A stretch of DNA of 64,000 bases from Lactarius indigo (GCA_025766275.1 JAFKAC010000063.1:186001-250000), one strand, 5' to 3'. Shown: positions 10,718-20,953, numbered from the stretch's first letter. Notes: generated by a model not told the origin, from the letters alone. A program made the numbers and translations.

Positions 10718-11438
10718 TGTAACGTTACAGTAGGAACGTTCAGCTCGATGTGAGCAAGTCTGGTCTTTCTATGTCAATGAGCGAGGGTTCAGCCGGTAAT
10801 GGCAAGGTTTAAGTGGTTAACAAGGATCTCAGAGTATGACACAATACTCAAGATGTGAGTGGAGTTCAAGGGGTTTCAAGAGGTTCGACGGTTCAGCAGA
10901 AAGTTACCCCAAGGGAATGGGAAAACAATGTATACTGTGATGGTAAAGAAGTCGAGTCTAAGGATACAAGCTACCTAGGGCCACGACTTATATAGAAAAA
11001 GGTTTGTTTGTGCGGAACAAACAAATGGCGCAATCCGCAGCAAGCGTGAGAAGTAACACAGCAATCCGCAGTAAGCGTGAGAAGAAAGTACAGCAATCCG
11101 CAGCAGGCACGGGAAAAAGAAGAAAGTGTGCACAGCTATCCGCAGTAAGTGTGAGAAGAAGCAAGGATATAAAAGGCAAGTGAGACGTGTCTCAAAGTTA
11201 AAAATAGAAATGAGACACCTGCCATAAAAGGGTGCATTTAGCCCAAGTATAGTAGTAATAAAGACTAATAAGGACAATGAGTGTCTCATTGTCTCACTTT
11301 GCACTAGGAGAGAATCTTAAGGCTCCTAGTGCGCAGCAAGTCCGAAAAAGGGAAAGCCAAGAAAGGAAAGACTTTCCCGTGAACGCAAGTGTAAGTAAGA
11401 AATTAAAGTAAAGTTGAAAACAAGTCTAGTCCGTAACA
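10718..11438 (-). repeat. 3' LTR of the Ty3 element (721 bp)
   Basis: Same length and, as far as read, same sequence as 17987-18707. Element transcription runs toward lower coordinates, so this is the downstream LTR. It carries copies of the TATA box, the U3 repeats and the 11-nt self-primer sequence (10949-10959). Confidence 0.94.
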
Positions 11439-11475
11439 TTACCCTCCCTTCAGAGTCCTTGTCGCCTCGACGTCC

Positions 11476-14400
11476 CTAGAAACGATCGGTGCCAGGCTCA
11501 GGGTCATCAGTCTGTACGAGGTCATCATCAACCCAATCAGAGTTATAGTTCTCCGCAATGACCTCCCGGCAGCGATGAGTGCGAAGGAACTGGAAGTGTC
11601 TGCGAACTCCGCACTTCCAGCACTGCTCATAAACAGGGCAGCGGATCTCGGCATGTCCGGGGTCGTTCCTAAAACACTTGCCACACCACTTGTTGGCAGC
11701 ATCTTCTTCTCCTGGTTGTTCTTCAAGCCGGCGCCATAGGCACTTGTTGGGCCAGTGACCTGCACTATGGCAGTGGTAGCAGTATCGCCTGGTCCGAGGG
11801 CAGTTGAAGCTGCGATGGTAGCGACTGTCACAGCGCCAGCACCGGTCTCCGTTGCGGTTTTCCTGGAGGCGAGGCATCTCTACAGGTCCTCCAGGGCGAG
11901 GGGGGAATGGAAGATCTTGGTGGCGGAAAAGGCGAGGTCGCTGCCATGTGTCGGCGTAGTGTTCTGCGATACGGGTGTAGGCATGGGCGGCTTCCAGCCG
12001 ACTGCGCACTCCATCAAGCTCTGAGATGGTGTTGAACAGCAGTCCATGGACTCGATTGCATTGAGCCTGCAGATCAGTGAACTGCCTCTGGAGCGTAGCC
12101 CGCTGTTCCAAACAGTTGCGAAGGCGAGAGACCTCCGCATCTAGCTGTGGGGAGTTAAGGTCCCTCAGGGCCTCATCTATGGCATATGCCCGCGGATCGT
12201 CACGTGAGAGTTGCTGCATTTGATCATCTGACATGACCTGTGGCATGGCTCCTGGGAGACTATCCAGGTACACAGGTTCTCCATAGACCGGTTGACCTCG
12301 GCCCATACAGCCCTTGACGTCTTGGCGGTTACTGGTGTAGGCGATGTACTTTGCCAATACTTTAGTGCCATCGGGTTGGTTGATGTAGAGGGGGTGGAAG
12401 CGGGCTGAGGTCTCTATGTTGGGGAAGAAGGGGAGGCCTGGGTGGTCGTCGTCTTCATCAGGGTCGTTGTTGGTAGTGGCAGCCACATGCTCATAGTCAA
12501 TAGGGGCATCCTCCAGTGGAGGCATCGACGAGTGGGAGATCACAGAGACTGGGGGAGAGTCAGGAGGAGGGGTGGAAGGAGGGAGTGGAGGAGGAGTAGC
12601 AGTTGGTTCAGGAGGGGGAGACAGGGAGGACCTAGGGACTAAGTTGGGATGTCCATCAAAGCTTTCCAGCAGTGCAACCAATGCCGGATTGGCATCCATG
12701 GTGGTTTGTTGTTCTGGGGTAGGGGGTCGAGAGAAGAACCCTCGTTCGATGGAGCGTTCAACGAGGGCTTCAACAGAGGAGGAGCGAGAAGGCATTGTGT
12801 GCGAAGATGTAAGAGTAGAGGAGTGGGGGTCTTTTCCTTCCAACCTTGTACTTCTTATATGTGAGGAGGGCGCTCCTTCGGCATTTGGGTGTAGTCGGAA
12901 GAAGTCTTGAATTGCTTCAGGGGCCGATATGTTTTCCTCCGGTTCCCATGAGTTGTCACTGTCAGGGAAGCCCTTCCATTTGATGAGGTAATGGAGTTTA
13001 CGTCGTCGTCCCTTCTTGGCAGAGTCTAGAACTTTCTCTACTTCCCATTCTTCTTCTCCGTTTATTATGTCAGGTGGGGGTCGTGGGAAGTTTTCTCCAT
13101 GGAGCGGTGTTTCCCTATATGGTGTAAGTAGGTTGGCATGGAACACAGGGTGGATCTTCCATTGCAGGGGTAGGGCGAGTTCATAGTTGACCGGTGACAG
13201 GACTTTGGTAATCCTGAAGGGTCCATGTCGTTTTGGAGCTAGTTTGGCAGTTGGATGGCTGGTCCTTATGTTTGTTCCTTCTAGCCACACCATTTCTCCT
13301 TCTTTGTATGGCTCAAACTTGGAGGGTCGCCGTGCTAGGGAATCTTGTGCTTTCTTTAGGTTGTCCTGAGCTTCCTTCCTCTTGTTCTTCAGTTCTTCAA
13401 GACGTTGTCCTACACTTGGAACTGGGGAGGGTTTTGGCGTCCATGTGGTGCGTGGGAGTTTTCCCATGATTAGTTCAAATGGGGGAATTCGGGTTGTAGC
13501 GTTGGGCCAGGAGTTATGAGCAAATTCTGCCATTGGTAACCAGGTTACCCAATCATCCTGTCTTGCATTACACCAAAACCTTAGGTATTGTTCTAACCAT
13601 TGGTTTGTTCGTTCTGACTGTCCATCTGTTTGTGGGTGGTATGCTGTTGAGATGTTCTGTTTGATGTCCAAGGCTTTGCAGAGGGCTCTTGCAAACGTTG
13701 ATGTGAATCGTGGGTCTCGATCAGAAATGACCTTCTTGGGAAGGCCATAGTGGCGGTAGATGTGTTGTAAATAGAGTTGTGCGACTCCGGCTGCATCTAT
13801 TGTTTCATTGCAAGGGATGAATAATGCTGCTTTTGAACAATCGTGATCTGTGACTGTGAGGATTGTGTCATAGCCTTTTGACTTGGGTAATTTGACGATG
13901 AAATCCATGCTGACAGTTTCAAATGGTTCTGTCATCTGTCCAAAAATGGGTGAGAGGCTTGGCTTCTTTGGGTGGGTGTTGACTTTATTGGCTTGGCATG
14001 CTGCGCATCCTTTGACATATTCTTCCACATCTTTCTTCATGCCAGGCCACCAGTAGTCTCGTGTTATCAGAGCCATTGTGTTTGAAATTCCAGGGTGTCC
14101 AGCGCTTGGAAGGTCATGAAAAGCGTGGATTACCCCCCTCTTAAGGTCGTTGTTCCCTGCAACAACCAAGCGCTCATCTTTCCAGCAGAGCCCTGAGTGT
14201 TCTTTTAGGTTGTGGGTATCTATCCAGGTTTTGATACGTTCCTGGTCTAGGTTCTGTGTGACATAAGCCCATAGTTCTTGTTCCTGTGGCAGTTCCCTTG
14301 TAGCTTTGACAAATAGTTCTTCCGGAAGGACTGTTACATCCGAGTTGTCATGGGAACCATCATCATAGTCTGGTCTTCTTGACAGGGCATCTGCCCGGGC

Positions 14401-16410
14401 ATTCTTGGAGCCGGCAATGTGGTGGAGCTCTATATCAAATTCGGAGAGTTCCAGGACTTCTCGTGCTACCCGTCGGCTGATCTTGTGTGGTTCTTTCCAA
14501 TATTGGAGGTTTGCATGGTCTGTGTACACCACTACCTTGTGAGGGGAGCCTGCTAGATATGCCCGCCAGTGTCGTAGAGCCCGCACAATGGCTAGCAATT
14601 CTTGATCATAGATGTCATAATTTCGTTCTGCTGGTCCAAATGTCTGGGAGTAGTAGGCCACTGGGTGGCGAATTCCTTGGTTATCTTTTTGGTAAAGCAC
14701 CCCTCCATTGGCAAATCGGGATGCATCCACTTCCAATTCAAATTGTTTTTCCAAATCTGGTTGAATGAGCACAGGTTCCTTTCCAAGCAGGGTCTTGAGT
14801 GTGTCAAATGCCTTTTGACAGTCTTCCGTCCATTCCCATTTGGTGTCCTTTTTGAGTAGGTTGTTAAGGGGACGGGCAATCATAGAGAATCCTCGGATGA
14901 AGCGGCGATAGAAATTTGCAAATCCTTGAAAGGCACGGACTTCTTTGGTTGTTGTTGGAGTGGGCCAGTCACGTACACCCTGAACCTTAATCGGGTCCAT
15001 TCAGACCCTCCCTTTTTCCAATATGACGCCCAGGTACTCTATAGACCTAACCTCAAAGGCACATTTCTCCGGTTTTAGGTAGAGATCATGTTCCTCTAGG
15101 CGTTCTAGAACTTGATGGACCACCTTGCGGTGTCTTTCCAGGTCATCAATAGTGGCAATAAGGATGTCATCCATGTAGATTATGACTTCTCCGGTTAGGA
15201 GCATGTCACGGAATATTACGTTCATCATGGTCTGAAATGTGCTTGGCGAGTTGGTGAGTCCAAAGAACATGACACGTGGCTCAAACAGCCCCTGATTGGT
15301 TTTGAAGGCCGCCTTCCATTCATCTCCTTCTTTGATCCGGATGTTGTTATAACCCCATCGGATATCAAATTTGGTAAACAACGCCGCATCCCGGACCTTG
15401 TCAATCAATTCTGGGATTAAGGGGAGTGGGTATCGATTCTTGACAGTGTACTGGTTGATCCGTCGGTAGTCTTGGACAGGGCGAAGCTTTCCATCTTTCT
15501 TTTTGATGAAGAAGAAGGGAGATGAGTATGGGGATTTAGAGGGCTGGATATATCCCTTTTCAAGGTGTTCATTGAGGAATTTGGTAAGGGCTTCATTTTC
15601 ATCACGTGTTAGAGGGTATATTTTGCAATCAATGGTGGCTGGGGCATTTGGAGTGAGGTCAATGGCGTGATCCCATGACCTGGTTGGTGGGAATCGGTGG
15701 GAGTTCTCTTCACTGAAGACCTTCTGATGTTGTAGGTACTCCTTGGGGACCATTTCTTCTAGCGTTTTTTCAGTTTGATCTCGTGCCTTTTGCGCCAATT
15801 CTGAGGCCACCGTGGTTTTGCCAATGACCTCATCTTGGGTAAATCTGAGATAGAGTTCATCTCCTTCCTCATACCTGCACTCTTCCAGGAACGTGCTCCA
15901 CATTTTCCGGATGTGGATCTTTGGTTTGGGGGTGTCTTGTTTTTGGAGTCCTTGGGTAGTGATGATGACAGGGAGGTGACTGGTGTCGATGGTGGAGTCC
16001 TTCCAGTTGCATTGGGGTTCAAAGGCAGCGAGCCAGGGGTATCCCAGGATCATTCGTTCTTCCCCTAGATTTGTCACCAGGAACCTCATGGGTAGCTTCT
16101 TGGATCCTGATTGGACGTCTAGCATGGAGTATGCCGTTAGTTCTCCTGCCTTGTTAAGGGTTCCGTCGATATTCCAGATCTTTTTTGGGTTTGACAGGGG
16201 TATCGTCCCTATCCCCATCTGCTTCAGGAGTCTGGGGTCTATGAAATTGTCCGTAGCTCCAGAGTCTACTAGGACGTCTTGATCGGCCGTTTTGTGTGCA
16301 GTTTCCAGGTGTACAGGGACTTTCAAGGATCTATATTGGCTATATTGTACACTGGAAATGTTTAAAGCTCTAGCCCAGGCCGCCGGGTTCGAGCCTACGA
16401 AAAATCCTTC
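11476..16410 (-). CDS. pol: Ty3 Pol polyprotein with one in-frame TGA and a zinc-knuckle C-terminal extension
   Basis: Read in the -1 frame relative to gag, opening after a stop at 16411-16413. The first part (to 15001) has the protease (LVDSGATDNFI) and reverse transcriptase (VQDYRRINQYTV, YMDDILIAT) and ends at TGA 15001-15003. The next codon, in the same frame, is ATG, and the protein continues as MDPIKVQGVRDWPTP and FQGFANFYRRFI, normal for this place in a Ty3 RT. RNase H (LEVDASRF, VVYTDHANLQYW), the integrase zinc finger (GHPGISNT, CAACQANK), the DDE core (VSMDFIVK, VISDRDPRF, TAYHPQTDGQSERTNQW) and a chromodomain (LHYLIKWKGFPDSDNSWEPE) follow. About 480 more residues contain a Pro-rich linker, a coiled-coil-like segment and several zinc knuckles (CWRC, CYHC, CGKC, CWKC). 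The TGA could be a fresh nonsense mutation or a readthrough site. Confidence 0.88.
15001..15003 (-). other. In-frame TGA codon inside the reverse transcriptase
   Basis: Sequence on the minus strand reads GGG AGG GTC TGA ATG GAC CCG. Both sides are in one frame and together match an uninterrupted Ty3 RT. A CGA-to-TGA transition would explain it with one change. Confidence 0.85.
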
Positions 16411-17510
16411 TCAGCAAAGGCTTTCTCTACGAGCAGTGCTCGCACTTCCTCACTCTGTGCCATCAGAGTCCCCCACATCTCATTTGCTAGTTCTTCTTTG
16501 GTTTTGGTGGAGGGTGCAGAGGGTGTAGTTGATGCTTCTGCGAGTTTGGCTGGTTTGTCAGGGCAGTTTCGCGATATGTGCCCCTGTTTCTTGCAACGGA
16601 AACAGCGCCCTTCTGCTTGAAGCTTCTGTTTTTCGGTTTCAGTGAGGGCTGCTCTTCCTGCAGCTCCTCTTTGAGTTCTTCCTATGTCCATCGCATTTGG
16701 GTCACGTGGTTTGACTTTAAAGGCATTGTTCCATTGCCCTTTTGTGAATCCGGCTTTAGTTTCTTTTTTGATTCCGAAGCGATTTTGGAGATTGATGAAG
16801 TCTTGATGGTGCTTTCTGGCTGATTGGGTCCATTCTTTCCAGTCATCTGGGTGGTCGAACTGTATGATGTTCCTGACCAGTTTTTCAGGTAGACCCCGTG
16901 AGAAAATATCCAGGGTTCCTTCTTCGTCTGCACCATATCCTGCCTTTTTTGCAAGGGCAGCGAACTGAGCAATATAGGTATCAAGGTCTCCATTCTCCAT
17001 TTTGACTGCTTGGAGTGCCTTCTGTGCCTTCTGCTTCTCCGCAATGTCGGTGTAAGCAGCCTGGAAGCGATCTAGGATGGTGATCCACAGGTCTTCTTCT
17101 GTTGTAGCCCGTCCTCCAGCAAGTTCATCGGTAAGCCAGTCACTTTGTTCCATAACCCAGTCATCAACCAAGTCTCCTCGTATTAGGGAGAGGAAGACAA
17201 TGCATCTGAGATAGGGGTTTCTCATTTGCTCGATTGATCCATTGAGGGCCCGGTAGAAGGTGAACTCCTTTAGGAATTTCTTGCTGTGGGCTCGGTCTCC
17301 AGTGAATTCTTTTGGTGGTAGGCCTGTTAATTTATCTCCGGCAGGAGGGGGGGCTAAAGGTGGGGCTCTTCCAGCAGGGATTCCTCCACCGCCTCCACCT
17401 CCACCTCCGCCTCCACCTCCACCTCCACCTCCACCTCCTCCTTTGCTACTGCCACCTCCACTAGGGGTGTGGGTGATTGAGGTGTTGATTTGTGTGGCTG
17501 TGCTTGTCAT
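16395..17510 (-). CDS. gag: Ty3 Gag polyprotein with CCHC zinc knuckle
   Basis: 371 residues from the first ATG on the predicted transcript (MTSTATQINTS) to TAG 16395-16397. A poly-Gly run encoded by a (CCACCT)n microsatellite (about 17388-17446) precedes the capsid region (LPPKEFTGDRAHSKKFLKEF, YLRCIVFLSLIRGDLV). CFRCKKQGHISRNCP near the C-terminus is the nucleocapsid CCHC knuckle. The frame is also open upstream for about 158 codons to the LTR, without any ATG, so a longer product from a non-AUG start cannot be excluded. Gag forms the virus-like particle in which reverse transcription occurs. Confidence 0.9.
   Translation of the reverse strand: MTSTATQINTSITHTPSGGGSSKGGGGGGGGGGGGGGGGGGGGIPAGRAPPLAPPPAGDKLTGLPPKEFTGDRAHSKKFLKEFTFYRALNGSIEQMRNPYLRCIVFLSLIRGDLVDDWVMEQSDWLTDELAGGRATTEEDLWITILDRFQAAYTDIAEKQKAQKALQAVKMENGDLDTYIAQFAALAKKAGYGADEEGTLDIFSRGLPEKLVRNIIQFDHPDDWKEWTQSARKHHQDFINLQNRFGIKKETKAGFTKGQWNNAFKVKPRDPNAMDIGRTQRGAAGRAALTETEKQKLQAEGRCFRCKKQGHISRNCPDKPAKLAEASTTPSAPSTKTKEELANEMWGTLMAQSEEVRALLVEKAFAEKDFS
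16398..16410 (-). promoter_or_regulatory. Gag-Pol -1 frameshift window
   Basis: The pol frame opens after TGA at 16413-16411 and gag stops at TAG 16397-16395. Any shift must therefore occur within GAAGGATTTTTCG. The T5 run lets a TTT-decoding tRNA slip back one base. It is not a textbook X-XXY-YYZ heptamer. Confidence 0.65.
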
Positions 17511-17986
17511 TTTAATGCTTGAGTTTGTTGGTGTGCGAGCACCTGAATCTATGGGTTCTTGTGGGGCTAAAGAGGGGACACCTGACGTAGCTTCCACTGA
17601 TGCAACAGGGGATTGATGTTGATCCGAATCCTGAGCAGGTTCTTCTGTATCTGAGTCGACAATTATGCCAACTGGGTTGTTTCTATATGGACCAAGTCCG
17701 AATTCTAGTGGTACTGGTTTGACAGAGAACCACTTGTGGTCTTTGGATGATTGTGCGATGACTACCCAAAGTCGTTTGTCTTCTATGTATTCAATAGGAA
17801 TATATCCGTTGTCTTCTTTGCTCCAAACGTAATATCCTTCAGTTTCGTCGTAGGTTTTCCAGATGGCTACTCCCTTGATGTTGTCAGAGAGATCGTCTTC
17901 TGTTCTTCTGGTGATGAATTCTGGTTTGAACTGGGAACGGCTCCTGCTTCCTAGTTTTGAAGCCAGGGTGGAGAGACTCGACTTAA
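17511..17986 (-). other. ATG-free leader with open, protein-like frame joined to gag
   Basis: No ATG occurs between the predicted transcript start (18228) and gag ATG 17510. From the LTR edge the gag frame is open and reads like protein (GVAIWKTYDETEGYYVW, YIEDKRLWVVIAQSS). From the LTR edge to 17597 the frame has no ATG, GTG or TTG; a GTG at 17597 is the only alternative start codon before 17510. Confidence 0.7.
17974..17984 (-). promoter_or_regulatory. Self-priming primer binding site (11 nt)
   Basis: Two bases inside the 5' LTR border the minus strand reads AAGTCGAGTCT. Its perfect complement AGACTCGACTT lies in the same LTR at 18228-18218, where the transcript should begin. No tRNA-type site starting with TGG is present at the LTR edge. 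This is the arrangement of Tf1/sushi elements, in which the folded 5' end of the mRNA primes reverse transcription. Confidence 0.75.
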
Positions 17987-18257
17987 TGTAACGTTACAGT
18001 AGGAACGTTCAGCTCGATGTGAGCAAGTCTGGTCTTTCTATGTCAATGAGCGAGGGTTCAGCCGGTAATGGCAAGGTTTAAGTGGTTAACAAGGATCTCA
18101 GAGTATGACACAATACTCAAGATGTGAGTGGAGTTCAAGGGGTTTCAAGAGGTTCGACGGTTCAGCAGAAAGTTACCCCAAGGGAATGGGAAAACAATGT
18201 ATACTGTGATGGTAAAGAAGTCGAGTCTAAGGATACAAGCTACCTAGGGCCACGACT

Positions 18258-18264
18258 TATATAG
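18258..18264 (-). promoter_or_regulatory. LTR TATA box
   Basis: TATATAA on the minus strand lies 30-36 bp upstream of AGACTCGACTT, the inferred 5' end of the element RNA. A copy is in the other LTR. Confidence 0.7.
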
Positions 18265-18299
18265 AAAAAGGTTTGTTTGTGCGGAACAAACAAATGGCG

Positions 18300-18433
18300 C
18301 AATCCGCAGCAAGCGTGAGAAGTAACACAGCAATCCGCAGTAAGCGTGAGAAGAAAGTACAGCAATCCGCAGCAGGCACGGGAAAAAGAAGAAAGTGTGC
18401 ACAGCTATCCGCAGTAAGTGTGAGAAGAAGCAA
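18300..18433 (-). repeat. Four direct repeats in U3, probable upstream activating sites
   Basis: Four copies of a CAATCCGCAGYAAGCGTGAG-type unit, spaced about 30-40 bp, lie just upstream of the TATA box. The same block is in the other LTR (about 11031-11164). The position suggests enhancer function; no factor is assigned. Confidence 0.65.
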
Positions 18434-18707
18434 GGATATAAAAGGCAAGTGAGACGTGTCTCAAAGTTAAAAATAGAAATGAGACACCTGCCATAAAAGG
18501 GTGCATTTAGCCCAAGTATAGTAGTAATAAAGACTAATAAGGACAATGAGTGTCTCATTGTCTCACTTTGCACTAGGAGAGAATCTTAAGGCTCCTAGTG
18601 CGCAGCAAGTCCGAAAAAGGGAAAGCCAAGAAAGGAAAGACTTTCCCGTGAACGCAAGTGTAAGTAAGAAATTAAAGTAAAGTTGAAAACAAGTCTAGTC
18701 CGTAACA

Positions 18708-18712
18708 CTAAT
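18708..18712. repeat. Ty3 element target-site duplication, right copy
   Basis: CTAAT directly after the 5' LTR, matching 10713-10717. Confidence 0.93.
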
Positions 18713-19740
18713 GGCTTCTAGAAGGGGTACCCCGTTAGTTTGACTCCCAGGGGCGGCCGCTCATGTTGTTCGGCTCCATCCCATGCAGATCTAGAGTCAC
18801 CTCTATGCTGTAGCGAGTAAGGGAGAGGCAGGCAGTGAGTGAATTGACAACAGTCAGTGATACCAAACCAATGGGTTGTCTCTCTTCAGCTTGCACGTGG
18901 AGAGCTGGTCTGTGTAGTGGTATGACTTATCGCTTACAACTAGACCAAGGTGAAAGTTAGCAAACTGAACTGGGAGCACACCCAAGCCTAGTGCGGAGAC
19001 AAGTCACGCGCCGAACGTACAGGCACAGCGGAGAGCAGACACACGTGAGGACTTTATTCAAGTCCAAAGGTCAGGTGATCATGCTGTGGCATGCTGAGTG
19101 GAGAACCAAGAGGACAAGTTAACATTGGGGAAGAGTAAGGGAAGTACAAAGAGATACGCACCTGAGTGGAGAACCAAGAGGACAAGTTGGTTCCACTCAG
19201 GATGCTACATGAGGGTTTATATACTATGCTGCGGCTGAGTTCGAATTACTATAGAACCTTGTTACTAAAGGTGTAGGTAATAGTAATGAGTCAGACGCTG
19301 ACGCATCGTGTCTACTAATAGCGTTATCTATTGTGCTGACTGATGCACCGTCATTAACGCTGACAGAATAATGACGTGTCCTTATCTATGAGTCACAACC
19401 CTATAACAACGTAGTCTAGAACTATCTAGAATGTTCCCTGCTTATCGTCCAATGAGAAACTACTATACTAATGCGAAGAGTGACCTGAAAAGGTAACTCC
19501 TGATAAGGAAGCTACTATCCCAGGGTCACGTGCATGTGGGTGCACATGTTGGCATCACGTGACTAACCATCTTATCAATCTAATGATAAGGACTTGGAAC
19601 TTTGGACGCAACATTGGATGTTCGTATTTCTACCAACTAAATCCATAAAAATATGGAAAAATAGGGCGAAAATAGAGCGTCCGTGACAGTCCGAGAAGCC
19701 ACGGCGTGGTGTGTAAAAGACGCCGAGAGAAATGCAAGGC
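18713..19740. other. Gene-free spacer with short direct repeats, possible old LTR debris
   Basis: A 27-bp block is repeated exactly at 19094-19120 and 19162-19188 (core GAGAACCAAGAGGACAAG), followed by an inverted partner GGTTCCACTCAGG at 19189-19201. The stretch up to about 19615 has promoter-like and LTR-like composition and ends in GGACGCAACA, but no second copy or target duplication was found. No coding region. Confidence 0.4.
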
Positions 19741-19750
19741 ATACTGTTAT

Positions 19751-20200
19751 TTATTGCACCCGAGTCCAGTGCTGCTGCAGAACATTCCGGGGCGCAACCC
19801 TTCTAAGACCGCAGAGCACCTTTGGTCCATCACGTAGAATACAGCGCCCGTCTAGCTTCACGTCAACTACTGGGATCAAGATTGTTAGGTCTTCCATGAT
19901 CCTCGGGGGCGCTGGCACATGGCCCAAGGCGAAGTTGCAATGGAGGCCAAGAGGGTCAAACGATATAGCACGGGTACGTGTAGAATAGTTCATGTTGAGA
20001 CAGCCGCTCGTGCCAGTATGTTCATCGCATCGCTGAGGGGCACAGCCACAGGTGGGACCGTCGTACGCACATAATCGTGCAGTCACCTGTTTTTGGGTCA
20101 CTGAAGAGGAGGTAATCGTATAATTGCCATGTGAAGGCTGCAATAGTCGGTTACCAGAAGAGGGACATACGTATCGGTGGCCAATCCCCTGTCAAAGGTC
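19751..20200 (-). CDS. Possible small Cys-containing protein, uncertain
   Basis: A minus-strand frame of about 130 codons or more ends at 19751. It contains LCAYDGPTCGCAPQRC and SGCLNMNYSTRTRAISFD, which look like a small cysteine-containing fungal protein. An acceptor (TTGACAG) near 20195 could extend it, and TATATAA lies further up near 20322. No signal peptide, complete 5' exon or family could be recognised. It may be a gene fragment. Confidence 0.25.
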
Positions 20201-20953
20201 ATGATTTCATTTGAAGTTCCTATGCCTCGTCACGTTGGCCGTGGATCAATGAGATTCCAAATTTGGCACTTCGGACGTCGGACCGTTTGGGGGTCTGCCC
20301 ACAGGTACACACCCTGCATTATATAACCAGGTGCGCAGGATCTTAGTCAGCAATGGAAGCCTGTACAGTAACTTACCAAGCTGTCGGTCAACAACTGTCG
20401 AGTCACAATAGGACAGAGCCTGACTGCGGCACCTGCTGTTCACTTTTGGTCCGTTTTGAACCTGAACTTATAGGGAATGCCAAACAAGTGGATCGCAGTC
20501 GCTACAGGCTAAGAGCACAGCATTTCATGAGTTCAGCACGAAAAAGGTGAGCTAGCAGCGGAGGGTAGCCCTGCAGCGCGATATCACTGCCTCTGGGTCT
20601 GGACCAACCGAGAACGTATATCCTTCCAGCCCCCTTTGACAGTCGTGGGAGCGTCCGGAATTCAGCATAGGTTGGGCGTCATCGCGTGGACAGCCCGTAG
20701 CAGCTAGACGCTCGAACCATACGCTCACACCGTCCCCATCACACTCTCCCCCATCACTCTAACCTCCAAGACACTCTTCTACCTAGTATGGCCGCTGCAC
20801 GAGATTTTGAGCACTGGAACATGTCCTCGAATTCGTGCGTAGATGGCCATTATCCCGTGCTCATTTGATAGTGACCCATTACTCCAGCCCAGTTCCCTCA
20901 GCATCGCGAATGTCTGGAAGAGGGTGCGTCGGTCCCTTTCTCTTTGTGTAACG

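Larger units (their letters stand above)
10718..18707 (-). mobile_element. Full-length chromodomain Ty3 (Metaviridae) LTR retrotransposon, 7990 bp
   Basis: Two 721-bp LTRs (10718-11438 and 17987-18707), both bounded by TG...CA, flank gag and pol on the minus strand; a 5-bp CTAAT duplication flanks the whole. Pol order is protease, reverse transcriptase, RNase H, integrase, chromodomain, which places it in the Ty3 chromovirus lineage. The LTRs gave identical translations and no difference on inspection, pointing to a recent insertion. One in-frame TGA in pol (15001-15003) is the only obvious defect. Confidence 0.96.
17987..18707 (-). repeat. 5' LTR of the Ty3 element (721 bp)
   Basis: Upstream LTR for the minus-strand element. 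From 18707 downward come U3 with four direct repeats (18300-18433), a TATA box (18264-18258), then the inferred start of R at 18228 and U5 ending at 17987. Confidence 0.94.

Noticed and set aside
10975..11304. 109-codon frame present in both LTRs
   Set aside because: Identical only because the LTRs are identical; it overlaps U3/R regulatory sequence and has no protein-like features.
16377..16400. GGGTTCGAGCC, resembling a tRNA B box
   Set aside because: It lies in the gag-pol junction with no A box or cloverleaf around it.
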